Below, piece after piece: positions 51,873 to 60,546 of a stretch of DNA of 64,000 bases. The DNA is taken from the NCBI RefSeq assembly GCF_001487105.1, contig NZ_LN913000.1, positions 372,001-436,000 of the forward strand. Direction: 5' to 3'. The notes below the pieces were generated by a model. The model was given only the letters and a program-made list of their open reading frames with translations, had not been told where the DNA came from and ran no database searches. Positions within the stretch are counted from its first letter, which is position 1, and the number at the start of each line of letters is the position of its first letter. The stretch comes from Mediterraneibacter massiliensis (lineage in GTDB: Bacteria > Bacillota > Clostridia > Lachnospirales > Lachnospiraceae). The translations under genes were made by a program, and so were the position numbers.

Positions 51873-51980
51873 GATCTTGGTACAGATACAACTACAGCAA
51901 TTAGGATGTTTTTAACACAAGCTGTGGCGAATGACGGTTTTCCATTGGAAACCAAAAGAATAGAGGAAATGAATTTTTAA
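51873..51980 (+). pseudogene. RelB/DinJ antitoxin fragment
   Basis: A 35-residue frame (DLGTDTTTAIRMFLTQAVAN, then DGFPLETKRIEEMNF) closely matches the middle of the antitoxin at 48498 at protein and DNA level. Start and toxin-binding tail are missing. Confidence 0.8.
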
Positions 51981-51993
51981 AGAGAGCAATGAT

Positions 51994-52104
51994 ATGATAG
52001 AAAAAGGTTATAAAATGACAGAAAAAGGTTATAAGATGACAGAAAAAGGTTATAAGATGACAGAAAAAGGGGTTTGTTGTCTTGCTTATAGCAATGCAGT
52101 ATAA
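51994..52104 (+). repeat. 21-bp tandem repeat encoding a heptad peptide repeat
   Basis: Nearly four units of ATGACAGAAAAAGGTTATAAG stand head to tail from 51994 to 52077. In frame they read (M-T/I-E-K-G-Y-K)n, and the frame continues to a stop at 52102-52104, giving 36 residues. Each unit starts with ATG and includes an AGAAAAAGG-like purine tract. It lies directly upstream of the surface-protein promoter. Confidence 0.75.
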
Positions 52105-52110
52105 TATAAT
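52082..52110 (+). promoter_or_regulatory. Promoter of the surface-protein gene
   Basis: TTGCTT (52082-52087), 17 bp and TATAAT (52105-52110) abut the tandem repeat array, so array length could affect this promoter. Confidence 0.55.
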
Positions 52111-52147
52111 AGACGTAGAAAAAGCGAAAAATACGGGAGGGATAACC

Positions 52148-54668
52148 ATGAGGCTGGTCAAAGGGGTAACTGCGGGATTTCTTACGCTGACTATGGCGTT
52201 AAGTTTGATGCCGCAGATTGTATTTGCCGAAGAAACAACGGATTCTCATCTTCAATATGATGTGACACAAGAGAGCAGTGGAGAAAAAACAGAAGAGTAT
52301 GATGTGACACAAGAGGGCGGAGAAACAGATCCGGAAGAGCAGGATGTGACGCAAGAGAGCAGTGAAGAAAAAGCAGAGGCTTTGAAATCTGAAGCGATTG
52401 GAACGGAGGAAAAGGCTCAGAATCCGCCTGTTGCATATTCTGCAAAAGTAAATACGGCTGCTTCTTGGGGCGATTTGAAAACGGCGATTGAAGGAGCCTC
52501 TGTCGATACGACGATTTCAATCAGTGGAAGGATCGTAAAGAGTTCGTCAGATGAAAGAATTACGATTCCGGCCGGCGTAGAAATTACTTTGGCAGGAACA
52601 GACGCGGTAATCGTGCGTCCGTCAACATCTGACGTGGGAGAATTTTATGTTGGTGACAATGGGCGATTAACATTGCAGGGAAATTATGTAATAGAAGCAG
52701 ACATGTATGACCAAGGAAAAGGTACATTAGCTCATGCAAATTTTGTTGAAGTGAGTGAAAATGGGATATTTTCGCTAGACGGCAGTTTGAAAGCCAATAC
52801 TTCAGATGGCTTTTTTAATGGAAGATATGGCGTAAAAGGTTTGATATATTGCCAAGGTCAAATGCGGATGTCAGAGCAGGCATCTATATCAGGTTGGACG
52901 GTTTATGATACAACATCGAGGGCAGACAGCAGAAATGCTGCCGTTGTACTTGATGGCGCCAAAGCAAGCTTTGTCATGGATGGCGGCGAGATCACCGGTA
53001 ATTATAATGTAGGCTCAAATGCTGTTGCAGGAGCTGCCGTTCAAGTTCATAATGGGGCATCTTTTGTTATGAACAATGGAAATATCCATGATAATGGAGT
53101 GATCGCTAAACCCAAAGATAATGTACATTATGGCGCCGGGGTTTTTGTATATGGAGAAAACAGTTCTTTTAAAATGACAGGAGGAGCGATCCAAAGTAAT
53201 GATGGTATGGTTGGCGCCGGAGTGTATGTCTATGGTTCTTTAAATGGAAAAGCTTCCTTTGAGATGACGGGCGGAAAAATTGATGATAACAGTATCACAA
53301 ACGTAGGAAAATATGCTTGTGACGGCGGCGGTATCTATGCAAAGTATGCCAAGGTTGATATTTTGGGAAAAGAGAATGCAAAAATAAGCATTTCAAATAA
53401 TGGAACAAAAGATTTCGGTACGGAATATAATTCTGCACAAAGCAGTGGAGGCGGAATTTATGCAGAAAAAAGTACAGTAAATTTAAATTATGTTGTAATT
53501 GATCATAACACTGCATGCGGAAACAATACCCAGGGAGGAGCCGGAATCTGGACAAAAGACAGCGATGTTACCATTAAGGGAGGAAGTATTTCAAACAACC
53601 AAGGCGGGAAATATAATCAAAACGTGTATGGAGGCGCATTAAGAATCGAAGGAACTGGAAATGTGCGTGTAGAAGCTGTGACCTTTGAGAATAATCGGGT
53701 TTCTCCTGAATCGGATTATCAATGGAATGTCGGGCACGGCGGGGCGATCATGATGAATGGTGAAGATACACTTGTGCTTCAAGATTGTGTCATAAAAGGA
53801 AATCATGCAAGTGGTTCCGGCGGCGGTATCTATGCAAATCAAGGCGTGACAGAAATAAAAGGCAGTACGGTGATCGAAGGGAATACCTGCAACAGTAAAG
53901 GTTTATGATCAAGTACAGATTGATAAAGAGAATACAGTAGGTTTGGAAAGTGACAGGAATGGAACAGCAGTTCTTACTATGGCAAATGCATATACGGGAA
54001 TCAGTGAAGAATATCCGGTTGCTATAGAAAGTATGAGCCAAGATGTCGAACAACTTCCAGACACAAAAGGGACACCGTTGGTTGCCTTTTTAGATGAAGC
54101 AGGAGGCGAGCAAGGCGCGGCATATGCAGACGAGCATCACCATTTTATCGTAAGTTCTTATATGCCTGCGACATTACATATCGGTCGAAGTGAAGAAAAT
54201 AAAAATATTTTAACTTATGTTGCAAACCGTGCTCCGGTAATTTACGCGGAAGATAAGACTGTTGCGGTGGGAGATACGTTTAAACCGTTGGAAGGCGTAT
54301 CGGCAAAAGACGCAGAAGACGGAGATCTTACGTCAGCAATAGAAATTGTGGAGAATGAGGTGGACACAAGCAGATCCGGGGTTTATAAAGTAACATACCA
54401 GGTGACAGACAGTAATGGTGTTTCTGTGACGAAGACGATCAAAGTTACTGTAAAAGAAAAAGGTACGTCGACAGTTCCAAATGATCCGGATAAACCAAAC
54501 AAACCAAATGGGCAGAATACAGCAAATACACCGGGCGATAATAAAATCGAAGCTGCGGGAAGTGTAGCAACGGGGGATCATGCTAATATGACGGTTTGGA
54601 TCGTGTTACTGGCTATTTCTGGTGTCGGAGCATTTAGTATATATAGAAGAAAACGAAAATCAAATTAA
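52148..54668 (+). pseudogene. Right-handed beta-helix surface protein, frameshifted near 53885
   Basis: The first frame (52148-53908, GGAGGG upstream) has a signal peptide (LTLTMALSLMPQIVFA), three DVTQE-type repeats (about residues 38-80) and a beta-helix with many MTGG.I..N and GGGIYA turns. It stops after GNTCNSKGL. A second frame, open from about 53886 to 54668, continues with PATVKVYDQVQIDKENTVG. A DUF5011-like domain (APVIYAEDKTVAVGDTFKPL), a Pro/Asn-rich linker, and a TGD-spacer-membrane-RRKRK anchor follow. A single shift, perhaps from an internal deletion, splits secretion and anchor halves. Confidence 0.8.
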
Positions 54669-54682
54669 TAATATCTTATAAG

Positions 54683-54717
54683 GACAGCGGTCTAAATATG
54701 GGCGCTGTTCTTTTTTA
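54683..54717 (+). terminator. Terminator of the surface-protein gene
   Basis: GGACAGCG (54683-54690) pairs with CGCTGTTC (54704-54711), one G-U pair, followed by TTTTTT. Confidence 0.7.
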
Positions 54718-54828
54718 ATAGGGGTCGGATAGACCCAGTTGAGTACGTTGGAGTTTCTCAACAGAGAAACGGAAACGTGCGAAATATAATCCACCTGCTA
54801 TGCGGGTGCGCGACGTTAGTTATACAAA

Positions 54829-54890
54829 AAATCACCTTTCCTTTATAATAGAGGTGTTCAGGCCACTATTAAAGAAAGGAAAGGTGATTT
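54829..54890 (+). promoter_or_regulatory. tnpA leader hairpin sequestering the ribosome site
   Basis: The left arm from 54829 (AAATCACCTTTCCTTT, then ATAATAG) pairs with the right arm ending at 54890 (CTATT, then AAAGGAAAGGTGATTT). The right arm contains the GGAAAGGTG Shine-Dalgarno. IS200 is known to use such a stem-loop to keep transposase translation low. Confidence 0.75.
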
Positions 54891-54892
54891 CA

Positions 54893-55354
54893 ATGGCAAA
54901 GCAAACGAATTCGCTCGCACATACGAAGTGGATGTGTAAGTATCACATCGTCTTCACCCCCAAGTATAGAAGAAAAGTTGTTTATAATCAATACAAAAAT
55001 GATTTGCGGGATATATTGAAACAATTGTGCAGTTACAAAGGAGTGGAGATATTGGAAGGGCATCTGATGTCAGACCATGTGCATATGCTGGTAAGTATAC
55101 CGCCGAAAATCAGTGTATCATCATTTATGGGATACTTGAAAGGAAAAAGTGCGCTGATGATGTTTGACAGACACGCAAATTTAAAGTATAAGTTTGGGAA
55201 TCGTCATTTCTGGTCGGAAGGATACTATGTGAGCACAGTCGGATTAAATGAAGCCGCGATAAAGAAGTATATACAAGAACAGGAAAAAGCGGATATTATG
55301 CAAGACAAACTCAGTGTGAAAGAATATGAAGACCCTTTTAAGGGTCAAGGCTGA
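54893..55354 (+). CDS. tnpA: IS200/IS605 family transposase TnpA (Y1 HUH)
   Basis: The 153-residue transposase has the HUH metal motif H62-V-H64 in HLMSDHVHMLVS and catalytic Y126 in AAIKKYIQEQ, with the usual start KWMCKYHIVFTPKYRRK. It moves single-stranded DNA by cut-and-rejoin near the subterminal hairpins. The ATG at 54893 follows the sequestered GGAAAGGTG. Length is normal and the gene is intact. Confidence 0.95.
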   Translation: MAKQTNSLAHTKWMCKYHIVFTPKYRRKVVYNQYKNDLRDILKQLCSYKGVEILEGHLMSDHVHMLVSIPPKISVSSFMGYLKGKSALMMFDRHANLKYKFGNRHFWSEGYYVSTVGLNEAAIKKYIQEQEKADIMQDKLSVKEYEDPFKGQG

Positions 55355-55359
55355 GTAGT

Positions 55360-55545
55360 ACAAACACCCCTTTAGGGGCAGCGACGAGTCAATAGCAATG
55401 TGGCTTGAACGGAGCCGTGGGAAGGCTACAAAGGGTAGACTTCCCATGGCGTAAAAAGAGAAAGCCAGCGCCTTGAGGCGCGGCCAAGTAGGGCGGGCTT
55501 AGAGCCCGCGTCCCGAGCCACCTGTTTTACGGGTGGGGGCGACTC
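55360..55545 (+). other. Highly structured 3' region of the IS200-like element
   Basis: Five stems occur in 180 nt: CCCC/GGGG (55367-55378), CGTGGGAAG/CTTCCCATG (55416-55448), GCGCC/GGCGC within GCC/GGC (55464-55484), GCGGGCT/AGCCCGC (55493-55509) and the right-end hairpin (55518-55535). It has no open frame. This is more structure than transposition needs and may be a noncoding RNA. Confidence 0.5.
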
Positions 55546-55747
55546 TATGTATTTATGTAAAGTTGCAAAAAATAACCAACATTTTTGTTGAAATGGAAAG
55601 TGACAGATTGACTGAATTTTTGTTTAAAAATGTAATTAAAGGGATTGTTTGTGTAAAAGAAGGGATTTTTATACCCCACCTATAGATTTAGAATGTAACC
55701 ATCAAAGAAAACAGAGCATAATTTTTTGAAAAATGGAGGAGATCATA

Positions 55748-55852
55748 ATGAAGGGATTTCATACAGGAGATGGTTACATGGGACTGGTAGAGGGCAGATA
55801 TATCTTATTTGCCAGCGAAGCGGATTACTATGATTATATGAACGATCGATAA
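55748..55852 (+). CDS. 34-residue small protein
   Basis: MKGFHTGDGYMGLVEGRYIL starts 7 nt after GGAGGAG, and the frame ends LFASEADYYDYMNDR. The strong ribosome site and balanced composition support translation. I believe similar peptides occur in Lachnospiraceae, from memory. It precedes the HIRAN gene by 79 bp. The 55546-55747 gap before it shows no gene. Confidence 0.55.
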   Translation: MKGFHTGDGYMGLVEGRYILFASEADYYDYMNDR

Positions 55853-55931
55853 GATTGTGAGTTGAGAAAGATCTGGAATTATCTGAGAAGGTTCGGGTGC
55901 GTGAGATTGTAGAAACGAAAGGAGAAACAAG

Positions 55932-56261
55932 ATGAGAAAAGTATTTATCACACTGACAGGAACGAAATACTATTACGGAGCTGATTTTCTGAAAAAAGGA
56001 ATGAAAATTAAATTGGAGAAAGAGCCGGACAATAAGTATGATAAAGAAGCGATTAAAGTGATGTATGACGGGCTTGGAAAGATTGGATATGTGGCGAATA
56101 GTTCCTATACAGTCATCGGTGAATCGATGAGCGCCGGCCGCCTGTATGATAAAATTGCAGATACTGCGTATGCAAAAGTGGTATTGGTCACAACGTCAGG
56201 GATTCTTTGCAAAGTTTGTAAAAAGAGTTTCAAGGACGGACAGGATCTACAATTGGCATAA
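55932..56261 (+). CDS. HIRAN domain protein, possibly frameshifted at the C-terminus
   Basis: The 109-residue protein has a HIRAN domain (TGTKYYYGADFLKKGMKIKL, EPDNKYDKEAIKV, GYVANS), known as a DNA-end-recognition module in helicases. A stand-alone HIRAN protein may act in DNA repair or phage response. After the domain comes CKVCKKSF; a matching HICPKCQHVHRG segment lies downstream in another frame (from about 56276). Together they would make a zinc ribbon, so one frameshift near 56260 is likely. GAAAGGAG lies 7 nt upstream. Confidence 0.8.
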   Translation: MRKVFITLTGTKYYYGADFLKKGMKIKLEKEPDNKYDKEAIKVMYDGLGKIGYVANSSYTVIGESMSAGRLYDKIADTAYAKVVLVTTSGILCKVCKKSFKDGQDLQLA

Positions 56262-56499
56262 AGCAGCCGAGCGATCACGTTTCCTTCCATATATGTCCGA
56301 AATGTCAGCACGTGCATAGAGGAGTATACATAGATGTAGCTCTTAACTCATACATTTCTTGTATTTGAATTTTATGTAAAGTATAATGTGAGAAAGGGAG
56401 TTTCGGAAAAATGCAAAAGATTTTTGTGAAGTAGAGTACCCGAAGAAGATACTGTCCCTACAGAATGAATATACGAGAAGATGAAGGGAGTCAAACACG

Positions 56500-57492
56500 A
56501 TGCCCAAGGGAACAAATCAGAAATTTAAGTTATATCGGTTGGCACAGATCATGCAGGAAAATACAGATGATGAACATTATATCACGATGCCGGAAATTAA
56601 GGCGGCTTTGGAGGAATATGATGTGACAGCAGACCGAAAGAGTATTTATGCGGATCTGCGAGATTTGCAAGCTCTGGGGGTAGAAGTAGAAGGGGAGTCT
56701 GTCGGAAACCGTTATCATTATCATGTAGTGAGCCGCCTGTTTGAATTGCCGGAACTAAAACTTCTGGTGGATGCGATCCAGTCTTCTAAATTCATCACAG
56801 AAAAGAAAACGAATGCCTTGATCAAAAAGCTGGAAAAGCTTGTCAGTAAGTATGACGCGCAGAAGCTGCAGAGACAGGTGTATGTATCCGGCAGGATCAA
56901 GACGATGAATGAAAGTATCTATTATATAGTGGACGCGATCCATAATGCTATATCGGAGAATAAGAAGATAAAATTCCAGTATTATCAGTGGAATGTAAAA
57001 AAGGAAATGGAACTTAGGCATGGCGGGGCATGGTATCATATCAGTCCGTGGGGACTTTCCTGGGATGATGAAAATTATTATCTGGTCGGATATGATACAG
57101 AGGCAGAGAAGATTAAACATTACCGGGTGGATAAGATGCTCCATATCAGGATGTCAGACGAAGCAAGGGAAGGCAGAGAACATTTTAAAAAATTAGATAT
57201 GGCGGATTATGCCAAGAAAAGTTTTGGCATGTTCGGCGGAAAAGAACAGACTGTAAAACTTCTGGTGGATAATGCGCTGGCAGGAGTTATCATCGATAGG
57301 TTTGGCAAAGAGGTTATGTTGATACCGGCAGATGAAGAACATTTTACTGTCAATGTACATGTCCATGTCAGCAGGCAGTTCCTGGGATGGGTGTTTTCGC
57401 TTGGAAAGAACGTCAAGATCATCGGGCCCGATGAGGTAGTGGAACAGATGAGACAGGAGGTTCAAAGATTAACAGAACAGTATAGTTGTTGA
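56500..57492 (+). CDS. WYL domain transcriptional regulator
   Basis: The 330-residue protein has an N-terminal winged helix (about residues 1-75, with [20 protein letters not shown]), a WYL domain (about 145-215, [20 protein letters not shown]) and the C-terminal WCX extension (about 245-325). WYL proteins sense nucleic-acid or nucleotide signals and often regulate DNA-damage or defence genes. GAAGGGAG lies about 9 nt upstream. Confidence 0.92.
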   Translation: MPKGTNQKFKLYRLAQIMQENTDDEHYITMPEIKAALEEYDVTADRKSIYADLRDLQALGVEVEGESVGNRYHYHVVSRLFELPELKLLVDAIQSSKFITEKKTNALIKKLEKLVSKYDAQKLQRQVYVSGRIKTMNESIYYIVDAIHNAISENKKIKFQYYQWNVKKEMELRHGGAWYHISPWGLSWDDENYYLVGYDTEAEKIKHYRVDKMLHIRMSDEAREGREHFKKLDMADYAKKSFGMFGGKEQTVKLLVDNALAGVIIDRFGKEVMLIPADEEHFTVNVHVHVSRQFLGWVFSLGKNVKIIGPDEVVEQMRQEVQRLTEQYSC

Positions 57493-57500
57493 CATGGCTC

Positions 57501-57680
57501 TCTGCGAAAAAGGATAAGGGGCAGAGAGCGGTGTGCGGATGTATAGAAAGTATAGATATAGGAGCTTATAATACGTGTTTAAATGGATGTAAATACTGTT
57601 ATGCGAATTCTAGTCCGATAACGGTCAAAGAAAACATAGAGAAATATGATCCGCGTTCTCCTCTCCTATGCAGCGACATT
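57501..57680 (+). pseudogene. DUF1848 protein, C-terminal fragment
   Basis: Right after the WYL stop, a frame reads [20 protein letters not shown] and KYCYANSS, then YDPRSPLL, the conserved cysteine-rich end of DUF1848 (radical-SAM-like) proteins of about 300 residues. The first ~230 residues are missing, so this is a deletion remnant. Confidence 0.7.
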
Positions 57681-57728
57681 ACAGAAAAAAACGCTGAAAA
57701 CATGTCTGTTTTCAGCGCTTTTTTCTGT
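57681..57728. terminator. Bidirectional terminator
   Basis: A 21-bp near-perfect stem pairs 57681-57701 with 57708-57728, with A and T tracts at both ends. It separates the + strand remnant from the convergent aldolase gene. Confidence 0.8.
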
Positions 57729-57735
57729 AACGATC

Positions 57736-58506
57736 TTAACTGATTTTGATCGAGGTTACGATATCCCTGCATGCGGAATAAAAAATACCTACATCGACAG
57801 AGTTAGCGATATATTTTACGCCTAGAGATTTCCAGTAGAGCGCGTCTTTTGATGTATCAACAAAAGTGCCGACAGCAACATTAGCGTTTTTGGCTTTTTC
57901 AACAATGAGTTTCATTTGCTCGATCACATTTGGATGATGTACATTTCCAGGCAGTCCAAGTGATTGAGATAAATCATAAGGTCCGATGAAAATAATATCG
58001 ATCCCGGGGACGGATAATATTTCATCCAAATTTTGGATTCCCTCGATTCCTTCTATTTGCAGGATGATCATTGCTTTATTTGCTTCTTTGAAATATTGAG
58101 ATTTTTCAAGAGAAGAGTATTCCGCTGCTCTTACGTATCTGCATACGCCTCTATTTCCCTGGGGATAAAATTTGGCATATTGTATGGCTTTTTCTGCTGC
58201 TGTTTTATTATTTATCTGTGGGATCTGGATCCCGGCAGCGCCTAAATCCAAAGCTTTGCTTATATATTCTTCGCAGTTATCGGCTACACGTACGATGGGC
58301 AGCGTATCTGTACATTCGCACGCACGGATCAGATTGGGAAGGTGTTCATAACTGACCGGGCCATGTTCCATATCGAGTATACAAAAGTCGATTCCGCTTT
58401 TTCCAGAACTTTCGATAAATGAACCATCGTTGGTTTTGGAAAAGATACCAATGACGCAATCGGAATCCATCTGTTGCTTAAATGTGCGTATATCTGACAG
58501 TTTCAT
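57736..58506 (-). CDS. HpcH/HpaI family aldolase (2-oxo acid class II aldolase)
   Basis: The 256-residue TIM-barrel enzyme has the metal and pyruvate site ILDMEHGP (residues about 43-50), [45 protein letters not shown] and [20 protein letters not shown]. These aldolases split hydroxy-oxo acids to pyruvate or oxaloacetate and an aldehyde. It faces away from the transporter operon but shares a control region with it through the PAS-HTH gene. Substrate not known. Confidence 0.92.
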   Translation of the reverse strand: MKLSDIRTFKQQMDSDCVIGIFSKTNDGSFIESSGKSGIDFCILDMEHGPVSYEHLPNLIRACECTDTLPIVRVADNCEEYISKALDLGAAGIQIPQINNKTAAEKAIQYAKFYPQGNRGVCRYVRAAEYSSLEKSQYFKEANKAMIILQIEGIEGIQNLDEILSVPGIDIIFIGPYDLSQSLGLPGNVHHPNVIEQMKLIVEKAKNANVAVGTFVDTSKDALYWKSLGVKYIANSVDVGIFYSACRDIVTSIKIS

Positions 58507-58549
58507 TGAGAAAGCCTCCTTTGCTTAAATGCTAGAGATGGAGAAAAAT

Positions 58550-59293
58550 TTATTCTTCATTAGTTGTTTCTGTGTTTGTGTTTGACTCTTTCCTGATAAG
58601 ATCTAGGTAATTATAAAGCGTAAATCGTGATATCTTTAAATGTTCACAAATCCGTTCGCTAGATTTGGTCACTAAAAAAGCACCCTTTTGATCTAAATAT
58701 CTGACAAATTCAATCTTTTCTTCTCGTGAAAGCTCATCTACAGGTTTTCCGGCTCGGTTGTCGGCTTGGGTAATTAAAAATTCCAGGACTTCTGTAATAT
58801 TATTTGCAAATACTTCTGAATCGGAAGGGGAATCAGAAGGTAAGATATTTGCCGCGGCAGGCTTTTGTGAAGTGGGAAGAATACTTTGGTCAGTATCCTC
58901 TTCTATCTCATAGCTATTGTATCGCTTTAAAAATTCTTCTAATCGTACAGTTTCGGTGATGTCGAGATTGATGCATAAGCAGCCAATAACATTACCTTCA
59001 TCATTTTTGATAAACATAGTAGAGGAACGCAGGATCTTGCCGTCTCTTGTGTATACAACATAATTGTAACGGTCCCCTTCTTGTACGGTGCCGCGAAGGA
59101 CTTCCAGGCCGAGATTACTTCCGCAGTCTCCTATATTTCTGCCGGTAATATGTCCGTTTCTTATATCGACAATAGTATGATTATAATCTTTTGTCAGATC
59201 ATGAAGGATTATTTCGCAATTTGAACCAAATTGATGTTCTAACATGGACATAAGACGTTGCCATGTATCCCAATCGTCATAAATAGTCTTCAT
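58550..59293 (-). CDS. PAS-like (YheO) and HTH transcriptional regulator, DauR type
   Basis: The 247-residue protein has an N-terminal YheO/PAS-like sensor (about residues 10-125, FGSNCEIILHDLTKDYNHTI, then GCLCINLDIT) and a C-terminal HTH (about 185-235, SERICEHLKISRFTLYNYLD). The closest described member by layout is DauR, which controls D-arginine catabolism. The start at 59293 is preferred over a longer frame that enters the promoter region. It is divergent from the RidA/SSS operon and is its likely regulator. Confidence 0.85.
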   Translation of the reverse strand: MKTIYDDWDTWQRLMSMLEHQFGSNCEIILHDLTKDYNHTIVDIRNGHITGRNIGDCGSNLGLEVLRGTVQEGDRYNYVVYTRDGKILRSSTMFIKNDEGNVIGCLCINLDITETVRLEEFLKRYNSYEIEEDTDQSILPTSQKPAAANILPSDSPSDSEVFANNITEVLEFLITQADNRAGKPVDELSREEKIEFVRYLDQKGAFLVTKSSERICEHLKISRFTLYNYLDLIRKESNTNTETTNEE

Positions 59294-59584
59294 TATAAAG
59301 TTCCATCTCCCTTGTATTAGTTTTGATAATGAAATGTTAGCATATAAAATGTTATCTGTAAAGATGCAATATAACAAAAAGTATGGTTTGTGTGGCTTTT
59401 TGATGAAAAAAGAATATAAAAAATGATGAAGCTGACAAAAAATAATGAAAATATTAGATGACAGATGGAGGAAATATTTAAAATTTCAAACAAATTGTAT
59501 TGCTTTTTGGTGGCGAAATAATGATGAAAAATATGGAAAACAAGAAAAATATAGTGGAAATAGGTGAAAAAAACAAAAAAATTG

Positions 59585-59614
59585 TTGAATATGCATAAAA
59601 ATATGAGATATAAT
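59585..59614 (+). promoter_or_regulatory. Promoter of the RidA/transporter operon
   Basis: TTGAAT (59585-59590), 18 bp and TATAAT (59609-59614) lie 126 nt before ridA. The whole 59294-59739 control region is about 80% A+T. Confidence 0.5.
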
Positions 59615-59670
59615 TATGTAAATTTACTATTTACAAAAATCAAATTAATTGTTAGTATTCAAATAAATAG

Positions 59671-59684
59671 TTTGATTAATCAAA
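59671..59684. promoter_or_regulatory. Candidate operator palindrome
   Basis: TTTGATTAATCAAA is a perfect 14-bp palindrome between the promoter and ridA. A longer AATCAAA/TTTGATT pair also spans from about 59638. The divergent PAS-HTH regulator is the obvious candidate binder. Confidence 0.5.
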
Positions 59685-59739
59685 AAGCACGTGTGAAATG
59701 AAAGTAACTAGAAAATTTAGCAAAGACGGAGGTTGAAAT

Positions 59740-60198
59740 ATGAGTGCAGAGGAAAGAGTAAAGGAATTAGGTATTATTCTTCCTATTCCTGCAAAGCCGG
59801 TAGCAGAATATGTCCCTGTGAAGCAGGTGGGAAAGCTCTTATATATATCAGGGCAGGATTGTAAAAAAGATGGAAAACTTCTTTATGAAGGAAAAGTCGG
59901 AAAAGAGCTTACTGTAGAGCAAGGCCAGGAAGCGGCAAGGCAGTGTATGATTAACGCGCTTGCAGTTTTGAAACAATATTTAGGAAATTTGGATGAGATA
60001 AAGCAAGTTGTGAAAGTATTAGGTTTTGTCAATTCTGCGGATGGGTTTGTGCTGCAGCCGGCGGTGATAAATGGGGGATCAAAGTTATTGGTAGAAGTAT
60101 TTGGCGAAGATGGAAGACACAGCAGAAGCGCGATATCTTCAAATGAATTACCTTTTAATACACCGGTAGAAATTGAATTGATCGTGGAAATAAAGTAA
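59740..60198 (+). CDS. RidA family protein (YjgF/YER057c/UK114)
   Basis: The 152-residue protein shows KLLYISGQDCKKDGKLLYEG and VVKVLGFVNSADGFVLQP. It belongs to the longer, ~150-residue RidA subgroup rather than archetypal RidA, since the C-terminal IELIVEIK strand replaces VEIEAIA. RidA proteins hydrolyse reactive enamines/imines made by PLP enzymes or oxidases, which hints at an amino acid-like substrate for this cluster. GGAGG lies 6 nt upstream. Confidence 0.9.
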   Translation: MSAEERVKELGIILPIPAKPVAEYVPVKQVGKLLYISGQDCKKDGKLLYEGKVGKELTVEQGQEAARQCMINALAVLKQYLGNLDEIKQVVKVLGFVNSADGFVLQPAVINGGSKLLVEVFGEDGRHSRSAISSNELPFNTPVEIELIVEIK

Positions 60199-60222
60199 AA
60201 GGATGATAGAGGAGGAGAGAGA

Positions 60223-60534
60223 ATGGATATCATTACAATTTTGATCATGGCATCGATCGTAGCGTCTACGCTTTTGATGATCATTGGACCGATTTTGGAA
60301 TTCAGAGGTAAAATTTTCTTCTTAGAAAGCAAACATGCACCTGTTACGAGCAAACGGTACGGAATGTGGATCATGGCATTGGGAGCGGCTATGTTTATAG
60401 GCGGATGTGTATTGAGGAGTATGATCTCCGGACAGATCATCAATATTCTTGTTCTTGGAGGATATGCGGTATGGTTTGTAGGCGGCTTTATTAGCGTAAG
60501 CCGAAATGAGGTTATTAAGATGTTAGAAAAATAA
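60223..60534 (+). CDS. Small membrane protein partnered with the transporter
   Basis: The 103-residue protein has three likely membrane spans (about residues 3-22, 46-64 and 70-90) and a central basic loop (FLESKHAPVTSKRYGMWI). GAGGAGGAG precedes the ATG. It starts 24 bp after ridA and 12 bp before the symporter gene. I recognise no family; a small accessory subunit of the transporter is inferred from position. Confidence 0.75.
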   Translation: MDIITILIMASIVASTLLMIIGPILEFRGKIFFLESKHAPVTSKRYGMWIMALGAAMFIGGCVLRSMISGQIINILVLGGYAVWFVGGFISVSRNEVIKMLEK

Positions 60535-60546
60535 GGGGGTGTTTTT

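Larger units (their letters stand above)
54719..55545 (+). mobile_element. IS200-like insertion sequence (TnpA only)
   Basis: An IS200/IS605-family Y1 transposase gene lies between subterminal hairpins of matching sequence: CACCTGC/GCGGGTG (54792-54808) at the left and CCACCTG/CGGGTGG (55518-55535) at the right. There is no tnpB. Outer tips are estimates, since this family has no terminal inverted repeats or target duplications. Confidence 0.75.

Noticed and set aside
51994..52077. CRISPR array
   Set aside because: The 21-bp units are head to tail with no spacers and no cas genes.
57486..57743. Intact 85-residue radical-SAM-like protein
   Set aside because: It lacks the N-terminal three quarters of DUF1848 and its frame runs into a terminator, so it is a remnant.
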